Shown here one piece after another: positions 36,058 through 45,952 of a stretch of 64,000 nt of DNA. Every line of letters starts with the position of its first letter. The stretch's first letter is position 1. The DNA is taken from positions 2,542,001 to 2,606,000 of the forward strand of contig NZ_CP073754.1 of the NCBI RefSeq assembly GCF_018734325.1. Reading direction: 5' to 3'. The notes below the pieces were generated by a model. That model did not search any database, was not told the origin of the DNA, and worked only from the letters and a program-made list of their open reading frames with translations. A program made the position numbers and the translations under genes. The stretch comes from Methylomonas paludis (GTDB taxonomy: Bacteria; Pseudomonadota; Gammaproteobacteria; Methylococcales; Methylomonadaceae).

Positions 36058-37845
36058 ATGTATTCCCCGGATTACAGAATCGATTTAAAAACGCCGCAAG
36101 GCAGCCAGCTGACTGCCGCACCACAATTAATTCCTCTTTTTTTAGTGTCCAGCCTGACCGGACTGAAGCCTTTCGGCGTTTTTCAATCGATTTTTCAGCT
36201 GTTCGGTCAGCAAAACTGGTCACATCTGACAACTATTATTACCAAATTAACGGGTTGCCTACTGATATTAGTCTGCCAAATCAGCCATGCTCAAACCCCG
36301 GATGAGTTTGACACTGCATTGCATAAACTCCAGCAAGGTGGAATGGCAGAACGTGAACAGGCCATCGACTGGCTAGCCACCGACAAACGCAGCCTGAATA
36401 TTTTACAAGCCTTACAGGAAGGCAAGCTGTTTGAATTAAAATCCGAAAGTAAACTGGTGACTGTTCAGGAAAGTACTAATGGTTATTTACTCAAAGACGT
36501 CGTAAGTGGCATCGAGCTGAGCGAGGTGGAACGTAGCGCTGTCGGTAAGCTGAATCTGACCAATAAACTACGCAGCAGTCTGCGTAAAGCCATCGCTCAA
36601 TTACAGCTCAATGAAACCGATCCGGCAATACGCCTGACGGCGGTGCAGGCGCTGGGCAAGGATGTGGATGACAAAGCCTTGGTTCTGCTTAGTGAACATC
36701 TTAACGGTGAAACCGATACCGATATCCAGCTGGCCATTCAGGAAATACTGGTTCTAAAACAGTTGGATAGTCAAGACCGCAGCCAGCGTCTGGCAGCTGT
36801 TAATACTGTAAAAACCCTGAACAGCCAGGCAGTGCTGAACCGGCTGGAAACGTTGACCGATAAGGATGCGGAAGGTCATTTTCTGGAACCTGACAACGAA
36901 ATCCGCGATTTGGCGGATGCCGCCCTCAGTAAAATCAAGACGCGGATCATGGCCTACGCGGCAGTGGAAACCGTATTTTTTGGTCTGAGCCTGGGGGCAG
37001 TGCTGGTACTCTCTGCAATCGGTTTGGCCATTACGTTTGGGGTAATGGGCATCATCAATATGGCCCACGGCGAATTGATGATGCTGGGTGCATACACCAC
37101 TTATGTTATGCAAAAAATCCTGCCGAACCAGCCTGGGGTAGCGTTGATACTGTCCATTCCGGCAGCCTTTCTGGTCGCCGGTCTGGTCGGGGTGGCTATT
37201 GAGCGCGGCATTATTCGCTTTCTGTATGGTCGGCCATTGGAAACCTTACTGGCCACATTTGGCGTTAGTCTGTTTTTACAGCAATTGGTGCGTTCCATTT
37301 TCTCGCCGCTGAATCGCAGTGTCACCAGTCCGACCTGGATGAGCGGCTCCTGGCAAATCAATGATTTTCTGTCACTAACCTGGAACCGCCTGTATATCCT
37401 GATCTTTTGCCTGCTGGTATTCACTGCATTGTTGCAAATCCTTAAACGGACCAAGCTGGGTCTGGAAGTGCGGGCAGTGGCACAGAACCGGAAAATGGCC
37501 AAGGCGATGGGCATTCCCACCGCACGAGTCGACGCTATGACCTTTGGCCTGGGCTCGGGCATCGCCGGGGTGGCTGGAGTAGCACTCAGCCAGATCACCA
37601 ATGTCGGCCCTAATCTGGGTCAAGCCTATATTGTTGATTCATTTATGGTGGTGGTGTTTGGTGGTGTCGGTAATTTGTTCGGCACGCTGGTGGCCGGCTT
37701 TACCCTGGGTATTGCCAATAAAGTCCTGGAGCCTTATGCCGGTGCAGTATTGGCCAAAATTCTGGTGCTGGTGTTCATCATTCTGTTCATTCAAAAACGC
37801 CCGCGCGGATTATTTCCGCAAAAAGGCCGGGCTGCGGAGAATTAA
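36058..37845 (+). CDS. urtB: Urea ABC transporter, permease UrtB
   Basis: A LivH-type inner-membrane permease with 595 residues from the ATG at 36058, which has an AGGAG ribosome-binding site 8 nt upstream; the ATG at 36028 lies in the hairpin and lacks one. The first part (to about residue 290) holds a signal-anchor helix and a HEAT-like periplasmic domain (RLTAVQALGKDVDDKALVLLSEHL), a known addition in UrtB proteins. The rest is the permease core, including GVMGIINMAHGELMMLGAYTTY. It works with UrtC to form the channel for urea. urtC follows after 3 bp. Confidence 0.93.
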   Translation: MYSPDYRIDLKTPQGSQLTAAPQLIPLFLVSSLTGLKPFGVFQSIFQLFGQQNWSHLTTIITKLTGCLLILVCQISHAQTPDEFDTALHKLQQGGMAEREQAIDWLATDKRSLNILQALQEGKLFELKSESKLVTVQESTNGYLLKDVVSGIELSEVERSAVGKLNLTNKLRSSLRKAIAQLQLNETDPAIRLTAVQALGKDVDDKALVLLSEHLNGETDTDIQLAIQEILVLKQLDSQDRSQRLAAVNTVKTLNSQAVLNRLETLTDKDAEGHFLEPDNEIRDLADAALSKIKTRIMAYAAVETVFFGLSLGAVLVLSAIGLAITFGVMGIINMAHGELMMLGAYTTYVMQKILPNQPGVALILSIPAAFLVAGLVGVAIERGIIRFLYGRPLETLLATFGVSLFLQQLVRSIFSPLNRSVTSPTWMSGSWQINDFLSLTWNRLYILIFCLLVFTALLQILKRTKLGLEVRAVAQNRKMAKAMGIPTARVDAMTFGLGSGIAGVAGVALSQITNVGPNLGQAYIVDSFMVVVFGGVGNLFGTLVAGFTLGIANKVLEPYAGAVLAKILVLVFIILFIQKRPRGLFPQKGRAAEN

Positions 37846-37848
37846 ACC

Positions 37849-38970
37849 ATGTCCCAATATAAGCAAGCTATTGATAAACCATATACCCTAACTGTGGGCG
37901 TGTTGTTGGCAGTCACTATGCTGATACCACTAGGCAATTTACTGACCGACAGCGATTCTGCCCTGCACTTTTCTGCTTACATTGTTTCGCTAATCGGTAA
38001 ATATCTGAGTTTTGCCCTGCTGGCGCTATCTCTGGATCTGGTGTGGGGTTATGCCGGGATTCTGGTGCTGGGTCAAGGCGCGTTTTTCGCACTGGGTGGT
38101 TATGCCATGGGCATGTATCTGATGCGGCAAATCGGCAGCCGGGGCGTTTACGGTAATCCGCTGTTACCGGATTTTATGGTGTTTTTAAATTGGCAGGAAT
38201 TACCCTGGTACTGGCTGGGATTTGAGCATTTTCCCTACACGTTATTAATGGTGTTTCTGGCACCTGGTTTCCTGGCGCTGGTATTCGGCTGGCTGGCCTT
38301 TCGCTCCAGGGTAACCGGGGTGTATTTGTCCATTATTACCCAGGCGCTGACTTATGCCCTGCTGCTGGCTTTTTTTCGCAATGAAATGGGGTTTGGCGGC
38401 AATAACGGTTTGACGGATTTCAAGGAATTGTTGGGGTTTAATCTGCAATCCGAAGCAGTACGCGCTCTGTTGTTACTAATCACCGGCTTAAGTCTGTTGG
38501 GGGCACTGCTGATCAGCCGTTGGATAGTCAATAGCAAACTGGGCCGGGTGGTCACCGCCATCCGTGACCAGGAATCCAGAGTACGCTTTCTCGGCTACCG
38601 GGTGGAATTGTTCAAACTATGGATCTTTGTTTTTTCGGCCATGCTGGCCGGTTTGGCCGGCGCTTTATATGTGCCGCAGGTTGGGATTATCAACCCCAGC
38701 GAATTTTCGCCGCTTAACTCTCTGGAAATTGTGATCTGGGTGGCCATCGGTGGCCGTGGCACTTTATATGGGCCAATAATAGGTGCGATTCTGGTCAATT
38801 ATGCCAAAACTGTGTTAACCGGGCTGTTACCGGAAATCTGGTTATTTAGCCTGGGGGCGGTATTTGTACTGGTCACGCTTTTGCTGCCGGACGGGGTGCT
38901 GGGTCTGGTACGCAATAAATTATGGTCATCTACTCAACCGCTACCCGTTTCAGGAGTGCCTAAGCCATGA
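37849..38970 (+). CDS. urtC: Urea ABC transporter, permease UrtC
   Basis: A 373-residue LivM-type permease with about nine hydrophobic helices. Family blocks include LDLVWGYAGILVLGQGAFFALGGY near residue 62, YLSIITQALTYALLLAF near 160 and the EAA-like loop AIRDQESRVRFLGYRVELFKL, the contact site for the ATPases. A GGAG-containing ribosome-binding site lies in the end of urtB. Its stop overlaps the urtD start (ATGA). Confidence 0.94.
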   Translation: MSQYKQAIDKPYTLTVGVLLAVTMLIPLGNLLTDSDSALHFSAYIVSLIGKYLSFALLALSLDLVWGYAGILVLGQGAFFALGGYAMGMYLMRQIGSRGVYGNPLLPDFMVFLNWQELPWYWLGFEHFPYTLLMVFLAPGFLALVFGWLAFRSRVTGVYLSIITQALTYALLLAFFRNEMGFGGNNGLTDFKELLGFNLQSEAVRALLLLITGLSLLGALLISRWIVNSKLGRVVTAIRDQESRVRFLGYRVELFKLWIFVFSAMLAGLAGALYVPQVGIINPSEFSPLNSLEIVIWVAIGGRGTLYGPIIGAILVNYAKTVLTGLLPEIWLFSLGAVFVLVTLLLPDGVLGLVRNKLWSSTQPLPVSGVPKP

Positions 38971-39776
38971 TAGCCAATACCACCATTCAAGAATCCGGCG
39001 CCAGCCAGCCTTTATTGGCCGGTGAAATAGACAGTCGTCACGGCCCAATATTGTATCTGGAAGATGTCAACGTCAGTTTTGACGGCTTTAAGGCGCTTAA
39101 CCATTTGTCTTTGTATATAGACAGCGGCGAACTACGCTGCATGATAGGCCCGAATGGGGCCGGCAAAACTACACTGATGGATGTGATTACCGGCAAAACC
39201 AAACCTGACAGCGGCTCAGTCTATTTTGGCCAAACCATCAATCTGCTGGAACTGGACGAACCCGCTATTGCCGCCACCGGTATCTGCCGGAAGTTTCAAA
39301 AACCCAGTGTATTTGACGCACTAACGGTATTTGAAAACCTGGAACTGGCCATGCATGCGGACAAACGCACCTGGCCTACCTTATTTTACCGACGCAATGC
39401 CGAACAAAATGAGCGCATCCATAACGTGCTGGATACTATCAAGCTGACCAGCCTGAGCAAACATCCGGCCGGAATTTTATCGCACGGCCAGAAACAATGG
39501 CTGGAAATCGGCATGCTGCTGATGCAAGAACCCAAAGTCATGCTGGTGGATGAACCGATTGCCGGCATGACCCATCAGGAAGTGGAACGCACCGCCGAGT
39601 TATTACTGTCTCTACAAGGTAAACATTCCATTATTGTGGTTGAACATGATATGGAATTTGTCCGCAGTATTGCCCAAAAAGTCACGGTTTTGCATGAAGG
39701 TTCGGTATTGACAGAAGGTACTATGGATGAAGTGCAAAACGATCCACGGGTCATTCAAGTTTATTTGGGGGAATAA
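38967..39776 (+). CDS. urtD: Urea ABC transporter, ATP-binding protein UrtD
   Basis: A 269-residue LivG-type ATPase: Walker A GPNGAGKTT, the ICRKFQKPSVFDALTVFENL segment after the Q-loop typical of UrtD, a signature LSHGQKQWLEIGM in place of LSGGQ, and Walker B VMLVDEPIAGMT. A somewhat longer N-terminus (about 25 residues, polar) precedes the core. It energises uptake through UrtBC together with UrtE. The start overlaps urtC and the stop overlaps urtE (TAATG), so translation is coupled. Confidence 0.95.
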   Translation: MIANTTIQESGASQPLLAGEIDSRHGPILYLEDVNVSFDGFKALNHLSLYIDSGELRCMIGPNGAGKTTLMDVITGKTKPDSGSVYFGQTINLLELDEPAIAATGICRKFQKPSVFDALTVFENLELAMHADKRTWPTLFYRRNAEQNERIHNVLDTIKLTSLSKHPAGILSHGQKQWLEIGMLLMQEPKVMLVDEPIAGMTHQEVERTAELLLSLQGKHSIIVVEHDMEFVRSIAQKVTVLHEGSVLTEGTMDEVQNDPRVIQVYLGE

Positions 39777-40552
39777 TGCTCAAGCTATCGGCATTACAGC
39801 AATATTATGGGGCCAGCCATACTTTATGGGATTTGGATTTGCAGTTAAACACCGGGGACTGTCTGTGTCTGATGGGACGTAATGGAGTAGGCAAAACCAC
39901 TTTGTTAAAAGCCATCATGGGTTTGATTCCGGTACAGGACGGTGCCATTATCTATGACGGAGTTGACTTGAGCCGGGCCAAACCGGAAACCCGTGCTGAA
40001 CTGGGCATAGGTTATGTGCCGCAGGGCCGGGAAATTTTTCCACTGCTGAGTGTGGAGGAAAATCTGAAAACCGGTCTGCGCGCCGCTGGTAAACGCGGCA
40101 TCAAAACCATACCTGATTCGATTTTTGAAATTTTTCCGGTGCTGAAACAGATGTTAAAGCGGCGCGGTGGCGATTTGTCCGGTGGTCAGCAACAACAACT
40201 GGCGATAGGCCGAGCGCTGGTATTGAACCCGGGGTTGCTGATTCTGGATGAACCCACCGAAGGTATACAACCCAATATCGTCAGTGAAATCGGCGATGTG
40301 ATCATCCGGTTGAATAAGGCCAGGGGTATTGACTTGCCGCGGCCTGCCCCGGAAGATATAGGCGAAATCCATCAGGCTATCGTGCGCATCCAGCGTGAGT
40401 TGGGGGTAACGGTATTACTGGTAGAACAAAAACTGGCATTTGCCCGCAAAGTGGCGGATCGGTTTTGTATCATGGACAGAGGCCGGTTGGTGGCCGATGG
40501 CTTGATGACCGAACTGGATGAAACCATGATAAAACGTTATTTGACAGTGTAA
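39776..40552 (+). CDS. urtE: Urea ABC transporter, ATP-binding protein UrtE
   Basis: A 258-residue LivF-type ATPase, slightly longer than the usual 230 or so because of an insert (NKARGIDLPRPAPEDIGEIH) between the D-loop region and the H-loop. Walker A GRNGVGKTTL, signature LSGGQQQQLAIGRAL and Walker B LILDEPTEGIQP are intact. It ends the transporter genes; ureD follows after 75 bp, so urease may belong to the same transcript. Confidence 0.95.
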   Translation: MLKLSALQQYYGASHTLWDLDLQLNTGDCLCLMGRNGVGKTTLLKAIMGLIPVQDGAIIYDGVDLSRAKPETRAELGIGYVPQGREIFPLLSVEENLKTGLRAAGKRGIKTIPDSIFEIFPVLKQMLKRRGGDLSGGQQQQLAIGRALVLNPGLLILDEPTEGIQPNIVSEIGDVIIRLNKARGIDLPRPAPEDIGEIHQAIVRIQRELGVTVLLVEQKLAFARKVADRFCIMDRGRLVADGLMTELDETMIKRYLTV

Positions 40553-40627
40553 GCAGTTAATGGTTAAACCTAAACCGCCTGTGCAACTGATAAAGCGCTG
40601 TTAGACAGCCAAGGATAAAATAAACCC

Positions 40628-41482
40628 GTGCGAGTTGAATTTCCAGACAGCCTTGGCATCAGCCACCCTAGTCCTGCTTCGACAAACTGGGAAGCCGAAC
40701 TGGAACTGGGCTTTAGCCGTTCAAGCGCCAAAACTGTGTTAAGCAAAAAACGCCATCGTGGCCCTTTGACGGTACAAAGAGCGTTTTATCCAGAAGGCGG
40801 GATATGCCATATTTATTTGCTGCACCCGCCCGGCGGTGTAGTGGCCGGAGATCAGCTCAGCATCAGCGCCGGGGTTGATTCCGGCGCTCAAGCCTTGATT
40901 ACCACTCCCGCAGCCGGTAAATTTTATCGTAGTAACGGCGGTACGGCCTGTCAAAATATACAGCTAACCGTGGCCAGCCACGCAACGCTAGAATGGCTGC
41001 CTCAGGAAAACATTATTTATCAGGGGGCGCAATTAAACAGCAATCTGCACTTGCAACTGGCGAATCAGGCCGGCTTTATCGGCTGGGAAGTGCTGGCTTT
41101 AGGTCGGCCAGCTGCCGGGGAAGGCTTTGCCGAAGGACTGGTACGGCAAAACTGGCGCATCGAACGGGCCGGCCGGCTGTTTTATCTGGAAAACATCCGA
41201 CTGGATGGCGCTGCCTATCGGGCTAACTGGGGCTTACAGGGACACTCGGCTTGCGGCAGTCTGTTTGCCTGCCCTTGTACCCCGCTACAATTGAGCACTA
41301 TGCAAAATTTGCTGGCCGAGTTGCCCACTGCCGGGGTAACCCTGATTGGCGATATGCTGATCTGTCGGGCCATCGATCAGCGTGCCGACCGGCTGCGCGA
41401 TTTATTTCAACAAATCTGGATGTTAATCAGACCGGATATAGTCCATCAGCCTGCCTGCGCACCGCGGATTTGGGCTACCTGA
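40628..41482 (+). CDS. ureD: Urease accessory protein UreD
   Basis: UreD (UreH) is the scaffold that docks UreF and UreG on apo-urease for nickel insertion. The 284-residue protein starts at a GTG with AAGGAT upstream. It shows the family features: [33 protein letters not shown] reads as several typical blocks, followed by [27 protein letters not shown] and [13 protein letters not shown]. It opens the urease operon. Confidence 0.94.
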   Translation: MRVEFPDSLGISHPSPASTNWEAELELGFSRSSAKTVLSKKRHRGPLTVQRAFYPEGGICHIYLLHPPGGVVAGDQLSISAGVDSGAQALITTPAAGKFYRSNGGTACQNIQLTVASHATLEWLPQENIIYQGAQLNSNLHLQLANQAGFIGWEVLALGRPAAGEGFAEGLVRQNWRIERAGRLFYLENIRLDGAAYRANWGLQGHSACGSLFACPCTPLQLSTMQNLLAELPTAGVTLIGDMLICRAIDQRADRLRDLFQQIWMLIRPDIVHQPACAPRIWAT

Positions 41483-41495
41483 TAGTGAGAATGAC

Positions 41496-41798
41496 ATGCA
41501 ACTGACCCCGCGTGAAAAAGATAAATTATTATTGTTTACTGCCGCCCTGCTGGCAGAGCGCCGCAAAGCCCGTGGCGTAAAGCTGAATTACCCGGAAGCT
41601 GTGGCCTATATTTCCGCTGCTATCATGGAAGGTGCCCGGGATGGTCAGAGTGTCTCAGAATTAATGGCTTATGGTCGCACTCTGCTTAGCCGTGAAGATG
41701 TGATGAGCGGAGTGGCGGAAATGCTCAGTGATGTGCAGGTGGAAGCCACTTTTCCAGACGGTACCAAATTGGTGACCGTACATGATCCCATTGTTTAG
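41496..41798 (+). CDS. ureA: Urease gamma subunit
   Basis: A 100-residue structural subunit of nickel urease, near identical in layout to the family: [20 protein letters not shown] at the start, then [21 protein letters not shown] and the C-terminal [18 protein letters not shown]. It forms the (UreABC)3 enzyme with the two next genes. A TGAGA site lies 6-10 nt upstream of the ATG. Confidence 0.97.
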   Translation: MQLTPREKDKLLLFTAALLAERRKARGVKLNYPEAVAYISAAIMEGARDGQSVSELMAYGRTLLSREDVMSGVAEMLSDVQVEATFPDGTKLVTVHDPIV

Positions 41799-41807
41799 GA
41801 GCCGCAG

Positions 41808-42128
41808 ATGATACCCGGAGAGATTTTTCCCGCCAGTGGCGATATCGAACTAAACGCAGGTCGCAGTAGTATTCGGCTGCTGGTTGGCAATAGCGGCGAC
41901 CGGCCTATCCAGGTGGGTTCGCATTATCATTTTTATGAAACCAATCCGGCTTTGCAATTCGACCGCGAACTGAGCCGGGGCTTCCGGCTGGACATTCCGG
42001 CCGGTACGGCGGTGCGCTTCGAGCCAGGCCAACTGCGCGAAGTGGAACTGGTGGCTTATGCCGGGACCAGACAGGTTTACGGATTCCGACAGCAGGTAAT
42101 GGGCGCGCTGGAGGCGGAACATGAGTAA
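41808..42128 (+). CDS. ureB: Urease beta subunit
   Basis: A 106-residue subunit starting [19 protein letters not shown], with the conserved [20 protein letters not shown] and [15 protein letters not shown]. It starts 9 bp after ureA behind a GGAG ribosome-binding site and its end overlaps ureC by 8 bp. UreA and UreB are separate genes, as in Klebsiella, rather than fused as in Helicobacter. Confidence 0.97.
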   Translation: MIPGEIFPASGDIELNAGRSSIRLLVGNSGDRPIQVGSHYHFYETNPALQFDRELSRGFRLDIPAGTAVRFEPGQLREVELVAYAGTRQVYGFRQQVMGALEAEHE

Positions 42129-43824
42129 AATCAGCCGGCAGGCCTATGCCGACATGTTTGGCCCGACTACCGGCGACCGGGTCAGATTGGCCGACAGCGA
42201 ATTAATCCTGGAAGTGGAAGCGGATTACACCATTTACGGCGACGAAGTGAAGTTCGGCGGCGGCAAAGTCATCCGTGACGGTATGGGTCAAAGCCAGCTA
42301 GGCACTGCAGATGCAGTGGATTTGGTGATTACCAACGCCCTAATCGTGGATTACTGGGGTATCGTCAAAGCCGATGTCGGCATAAAGCATGGCCGGATCG
42401 CCGCTATCGGCAAAGCCGGTAATCCTGATGTACAAGCGGGTGTCGATATTATTATCGGCCCCGGCACGGAAGTGATCGCCGGCGAAGGCCAGATTCTCAC
42501 CGCCGGCGGCATAGACGCGCATATTCATTTCATCTGCCCGCAGCAAATTGATGAGGCGCTGGCTTCCGGGGTAACCACCATGATAGGCGGCGGTACCGGG
42601 CCGGCCACCGGCACCAACGCCACGACCTGTACTCCCGGTCCCTGGCATATCCAGCAGATGCTGCGGGCCTTGGATGGAATGCCGATGAATTTTGGCCTGC
42701 TGGGCAAGGGTAACGCCAGCCTGCCGGGAGCATTGGAGGAACAGATTGCCGCCGGAGCCATGGGCCTGAAACTGCATGAAGACTGGGGTACTACCCCGGC
42801 GGCCATTGATTGTTGTCTGGATGTGGCCGAACGCTATGATGTGCAAGTAGCTATCCACACTGACACGCTGAACGAATCCGGTTTTGTCGAAGATACTTTC
42901 GCCGCCTTCAAAGGCCGTACCATTCATACTTATCATACCGAAGGCGCCGGCGGCGGCCACGCTCCTGACATCATCAAGGCCTGTGGTCTGGCCAATGTGC
43001 TGCCCTCTTCCACTAATCCAACCCGGCCTTATACGATCAATACCGTGGATGAACATCTGGATATGCTGATGGTCTGCCATCATTTGGATGCCGGGATTCC
43101 CGAAGACGTGGCGTTTGCCGAATCGCGAATCCGCAGGGAAACCATAGCCGCTGAAGACATCTTGCACGACCTGGGCGCGTTTTCGATGATTTCTTCGGAT
43201 TCCCAGGCAATGGGCCGAGTCGGTGAAGTGATTATCCGCAGTTGGCAAACTGCGCATAAAATGAAAGTGCAACGCGGCAGTCTGGGCAGCGACCCCAGCC
43301 GCCACGATAACTTCCGCATTAAACGCTATATTGCCAAATACACCATTAATCCGGCTATCAGCCACGGTATCTCTCACGAAGTGGGCTCTGTGGAAATCGG
43401 CAAACTGGCCGATCTGGTATTATGGCAACCGGCTTTTTTTGCGGTGAAACCCAGTCTGATTCTGAAAGGCGGCTTGATTGCAGTGGCGCCGATGGGAGAC
43501 ATCAATGCCTCCATTCCCACGCCGCAACCGGTACATTACCGAGCCATGTTCGGCAGCTTTGGCCGTACAGCGGCCGCTAACTCGATGATTTTTTTACCTC
43601 AGGCTGCAGTGGCAGGTGATGTGGCCGGCAAGCTGGGTTTGCAAAAGCAAGTAGGCGTGGTAAGCAATACCCGTAACATCGGCAAACAGGATTTACACCA
43701 CAATCAGTATCAACCCCTAATAGAGGTTGATCCGCAAAGCTATCAGGTGCGTGCGGATGGCGAGTTGTTGAGCTGCGAACCCGCTGAAATATTACCGTTT
43801 GCTCAACGCTATTTTTTATTTTGA
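42121..43824 (+). CDS. ureC: Urease alpha (catalytic) subunit
   Basis: The 567-residue catalytic subunit hydrolyses urea to ammonia and carbamate. Nickel-ligand elements are present: HIHFICP near residue 137, the carbamylated lysine in GLKLHEDWG near 218, [10 protein letters not shown], and [14 protein letters not shown]. The flap cysteine/histidine region [24 protein letters not shown], read in parts, is intact, so the enzyme should be active. Length and ends match the family exactly. A long leftward open frame inside it is a shadow. Confidence 0.98.
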   Translation: MSKISRQAYADMFGPTTGDRVRLADSELILEVEADYTIYGDEVKFGGGKVIRDGMGQSQLGTADAVDLVITNALIVDYWGIVKADVGIKHGRIAAIGKAGNPDVQAGVDIIIGPGTEVIAGEGQILTAGGIDAHIHFICPQQIDEALASGVTTMIGGGTGPATGTNATTCTPGPWHIQQMLRALDGMPMNFGLLGKGNASLPGALEEQIAAGAMGLKLHEDWGTTPAAIDCCLDVAERYDVQVAIHTDTLNESGFVEDTFAAFKGRTIHTYHTEGAGGGHAPDIIKACGLANVLPSSTNPTRPYTINTVDEHLDMLMVCHHLDAGIPEDVAFAESRIRRETIAAEDILHDLGAFSMISSDSQAMGRVGEVIIRSWQTAHKMKVQRGSLGSDPSRHDNFRIKRYIAKYTINPAISHGISHEVGSVEIGKLADLVLWQPAFFAVKPSLILKGGLIAVAPMGDINASIPTPQPVHYRAMFGSFGRTAAANSMIFLPQAAVAGDVAGKLGLQKQVGVVSNTRNIGKQDLHHNQYQPLIEVDPQSYQVRADGELLSCEPAEILPFAQRYFLF

Positions 43825-43859
43825 ATTTGCGCCCTACGCGACTATTTAAACGGAATATT

Positions 43860-44285
43860 ATGTTGAAATTAACCGAATTTACTCAAACTGACGACACGGT
43901 GGATGATGTACTCACTCTGCCTTTCGAAGCCCGCCAAAAATCCCGCCAACCTGCCGTGACCAATGGCGGCGTCACTGTTGGGTTGTTCCTGCCACGCGGC
44001 CAAACTCTACGTAACGGCTTGGTGCTGACCGGCAGCCAGGGCTTTAAGGTAAGGGTGGAAGCTGCAGCGGAAGAGCTGTCTGTGGTGTATTGTCAGGAAC
44101 CCTTGCTATTTGCCCGCGCCTGTTATCACTTGGGGAACAGACATATTGCCTTACAAATTCTGCCTAATGAATTACGTTATCTGGCTGATCATGTGCTGGA
44201 TCAAATGCTGATTGGCCTGGGTTTGACCGTCCATCATCTAACCCTGGCTTTTGAACCGGAGTCCGGCGCTTATCATGCTCACTGA
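43860..44285 (+). CDS. ureE: Urease accessory protein UreE (short tail)
   Basis: UreE is the nickel-carrying metallochaperone. Counted from the ATG at 43860 it has 141 residues: an N-terminal peptide-binding domain (DVLTLPFEARQKSRQ) and a C-terminal metal-binding domain with the family YHLGNRHIALQI and LRYLADHVLDQML. The C-terminus ends ESGAYHAH, so it lacks the long histidine-rich tail of Klebsiella UreE. The interdomain nickel histidine is kept. A start 39 bp upstream would overlap the end of ureC. Its end overlaps ureF by 11 bp. Confidence 0.92.
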   Translation: MLKLTEFTQTDDTVDDVLTLPFEARQKSRQPAVTNGGVTVGLFLPRGQTLRNGLVLTGSQGFKVRVEAAAEELSVVYCQEPLLFARACYHLGNRHIALQILPNELRYLADHVLDQMLIGLGLTVHHLTLAFEPESGAYHAH

Positions 44286-44949
44286 TCTGGCGCTGTTGCG
44301 TCTGTTGCAGTTGGTCAGCCCCGGCTTGCCGATAGGTATGTACAGTTATTCGCAAGGGCTGGAGAGTGCTATCAGCGATAATTGGGTCAGTGATCCACAA
44401 ACGGCGGCAGCCTGGCTACAGGCCATATTGGCAAGGGGCCTCAGCCAAGTGGATGCGCCGATTCTGGGACGGCTTTACGATGCCTGGCTGAATGGCGATC
44501 AGGCGGCGGTGGCACATTGGAGTTTATACCTGAGCGTTTGCCGGGAAACCCAGGAATTGCGTAGTGAAGACCGACATACCGGTCAGGCGCTGGCCAGACT
44601 ATTGGATAAACTGGAGATTGACGAAGCCAGACTGTGGTTACGCCACCCGGACGCCACATTGGCTACTTTATTCAGTCTGGCTGCAGTACGCTGGCAAATA
44701 GATAAAAAAACCGCCATCACCGGGTATCTGTGGGGCTGGCTGGAGAATCAGGTGTTATGTCTGGTGAAACTGATACCGTTTGGTCAGGTGACCGGTCAGC
44801 AATTATTACAGCAATTGGCCGGTGAATTACCTGACCATGTGGAAACCGCACTGGGCCTGAGCGATGATGAAATTGGCGGCAGTGTATTTGGACTGGCTTT
44901 AGCCAGCAGCCGCCACGAAATGCAATATTCCCGTTTATTCCGTTCCTGA
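44275..44949 (+). CDS. ureF: Urease accessory protein UreF
   Basis: UreF bridges UreD and UreG in the nickel-insertion complex. From the ATG at 44275 it has 224 residues, starting [21 protein letters not shown] and showing the conserved [12 protein letters not shown] and the C-terminal [18 protein letters not shown]. The alternative ATG at 44251 is less likely since it lengthens the overlap with ureE beyond need. ureG follows after 10 bp. Confidence 0.93.
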   Translation: MLTDLALLRLLQLVSPGLPIGMYSYSQGLESAISDNWVSDPQTAAAWLQAILARGLSQVDAPILGRLYDAWLNGDQAAVAHWSLYLSVCRETQELRSEDRHTGQALARLLDKLEIDEARLWLRHPDATLATLFSLAAVRWQIDKKTAITGYLWGWLENQVLCLVKLIPFGQVTGQQLLQQLAGELPDHVETALGLSDDEIGGSVFGLALASSRHEMQYSRLFRS

Positions 44950-44959
44950 GAGAATTATC

Positions 44960-45571
44960 ATGACTGACAAACAAGTATTGAGAGTAGGTATCGGTGGGCC
45001 GGTAGGCTCTGGTAAAACTGCATTGGTTGATGCTTTGTGTAAAAGTATGCGTGACCAGTATGAAATAGGCGTGGTCACAAATGACATTTACACCCGCGAA
45101 GATCAGCAATTTTTGATTCGTAGTCAGGCGCTGCCGGAAGAGCGAATTTTGGGCGTTGAAACTGGTGGTTGTCCGCATACGGCGATCCGTGAAGATGCCT
45201 CGATGAATCTGGCTGCGGTAGATGAACTGATACAGCGCTGGCCGGAGCTGGATTTTATTCTGCTGGAAAGCGGCGGTGACAATCTCAGCGCCACCTATAG
45301 CCCGGAACTGGCCGATCTGACCATTTATGTGATAGATGTTTCTGCCGGTGACAAAATTCCCCGTAAAGGCGGCCCCGGCATCACCCGCTCCGACCTGTTA
45401 GTCATCAATAAAATCGATTTGGCCCCTTATGTTGGCGCTTCGCTGGAAGTGATGGACCGCGATGCCAAAAAAATGCGTGGTGAACGACCATTTGTGTTTA
45501 CCAACATCAAAGCCGGTCATGGCCTTAACTTGATTACTGAATTTATTGTCAAAGCCGGGATGTTGAATTAG
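44960..45571 (+). CDS. ureG: Urease accessory GTPase UreG
   Basis: UreG is the SIMIBI GTPase that delivers nickel during urease maturation. The 203-residue protein has the P-loop [11 protein letters not shown], the nickel-binding Cys-Pro-His of [15 protein letters not shown], the Walker B-like [19 protein letters not shown] and the guanine-specificity motif NKIDLAPY. It closes the urease operon. No nickel transporter gene (ureH/J, nikA-type) follows. Confidence 0.97.
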   Translation: MTDKQVLRVGIGGPVGSGKTALVDALCKSMRDQYEIGVVTNDIYTREDQQFLIRSQALPEERILGVETGGCPHTAIREDASMNLAAVDELIQRWPELDFILLESGGDNLSATYSPELADLTIYVIDVSAGDKIPRKGGPGITRSDLLVINKIDLAPYVGASLEVMDRDAKKMRGERPFVFTNIKAGHGLNLITEFIVKAGMLN

Positions 45572-45604
45572 GCAGGTGCGACCATCAAAACCTGGAATAC
45601 CCCC

Positions 45605-45639
45605 TCGAATCCACACATTAATCAAATTTGTGGATTCGA
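45605..45639. repeat. Inverted repeat downstream of ureG
   Basis: TCGAATCCACA (45605-45615) and TGTGGATTCGA (45629-45639) form a perfect 11-bp inverted repeat with a 13-nt loop, 34 bp after the ureG stop. There is no clear U-run, so it may be a 3'-end hairpin of the urease message or a protein-binding dyad. The rest of the 381-bp gap up to 45952 shows no gene; it must hold the promoter of the following porin, but I see no convincing boxes. Confidence 0.5.
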
Positions 45640-45952
45640 CAAATTTTCAGATACCCTCATCCCAAAAATCTATACCTTGCCCTGATTTTTTCAGCGCATA
45701 GACATGGTTTATTCGGTCAATTCAGAAAATACTACAATTCTATGACAAAGCTAGAGTGTTAGCAGCTTAGGAGATTGCCTGCTTGGCAAACTAACCTTTT
45801 TGCTCGGTAAGATGCCGGCATAATAGTTTGACTCGACTAAATTAAGCCATTTATCATTGGTGGTTTTAGTGGAACTGATTGATCGGCCAAACCGTAAACG
45901 CTATAAAGACCGTGCGTTTTACCAGGACATCAGCAATGACAGGAAGTTGACA

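Noticed and set aside
42340-43377. 345-codon open frame on the minus strand within ureC
   Set aside because: ureC is complete and matches its family end to end; the opposite frame has no family resemblance and is a codon-bias shadow.
45605-45639. Intrinsic terminator of the urease operon
   Set aside because: The stem is perfect but there is no U-run and the 13-nt loop is long, so it is listed only as an inverted repeat.
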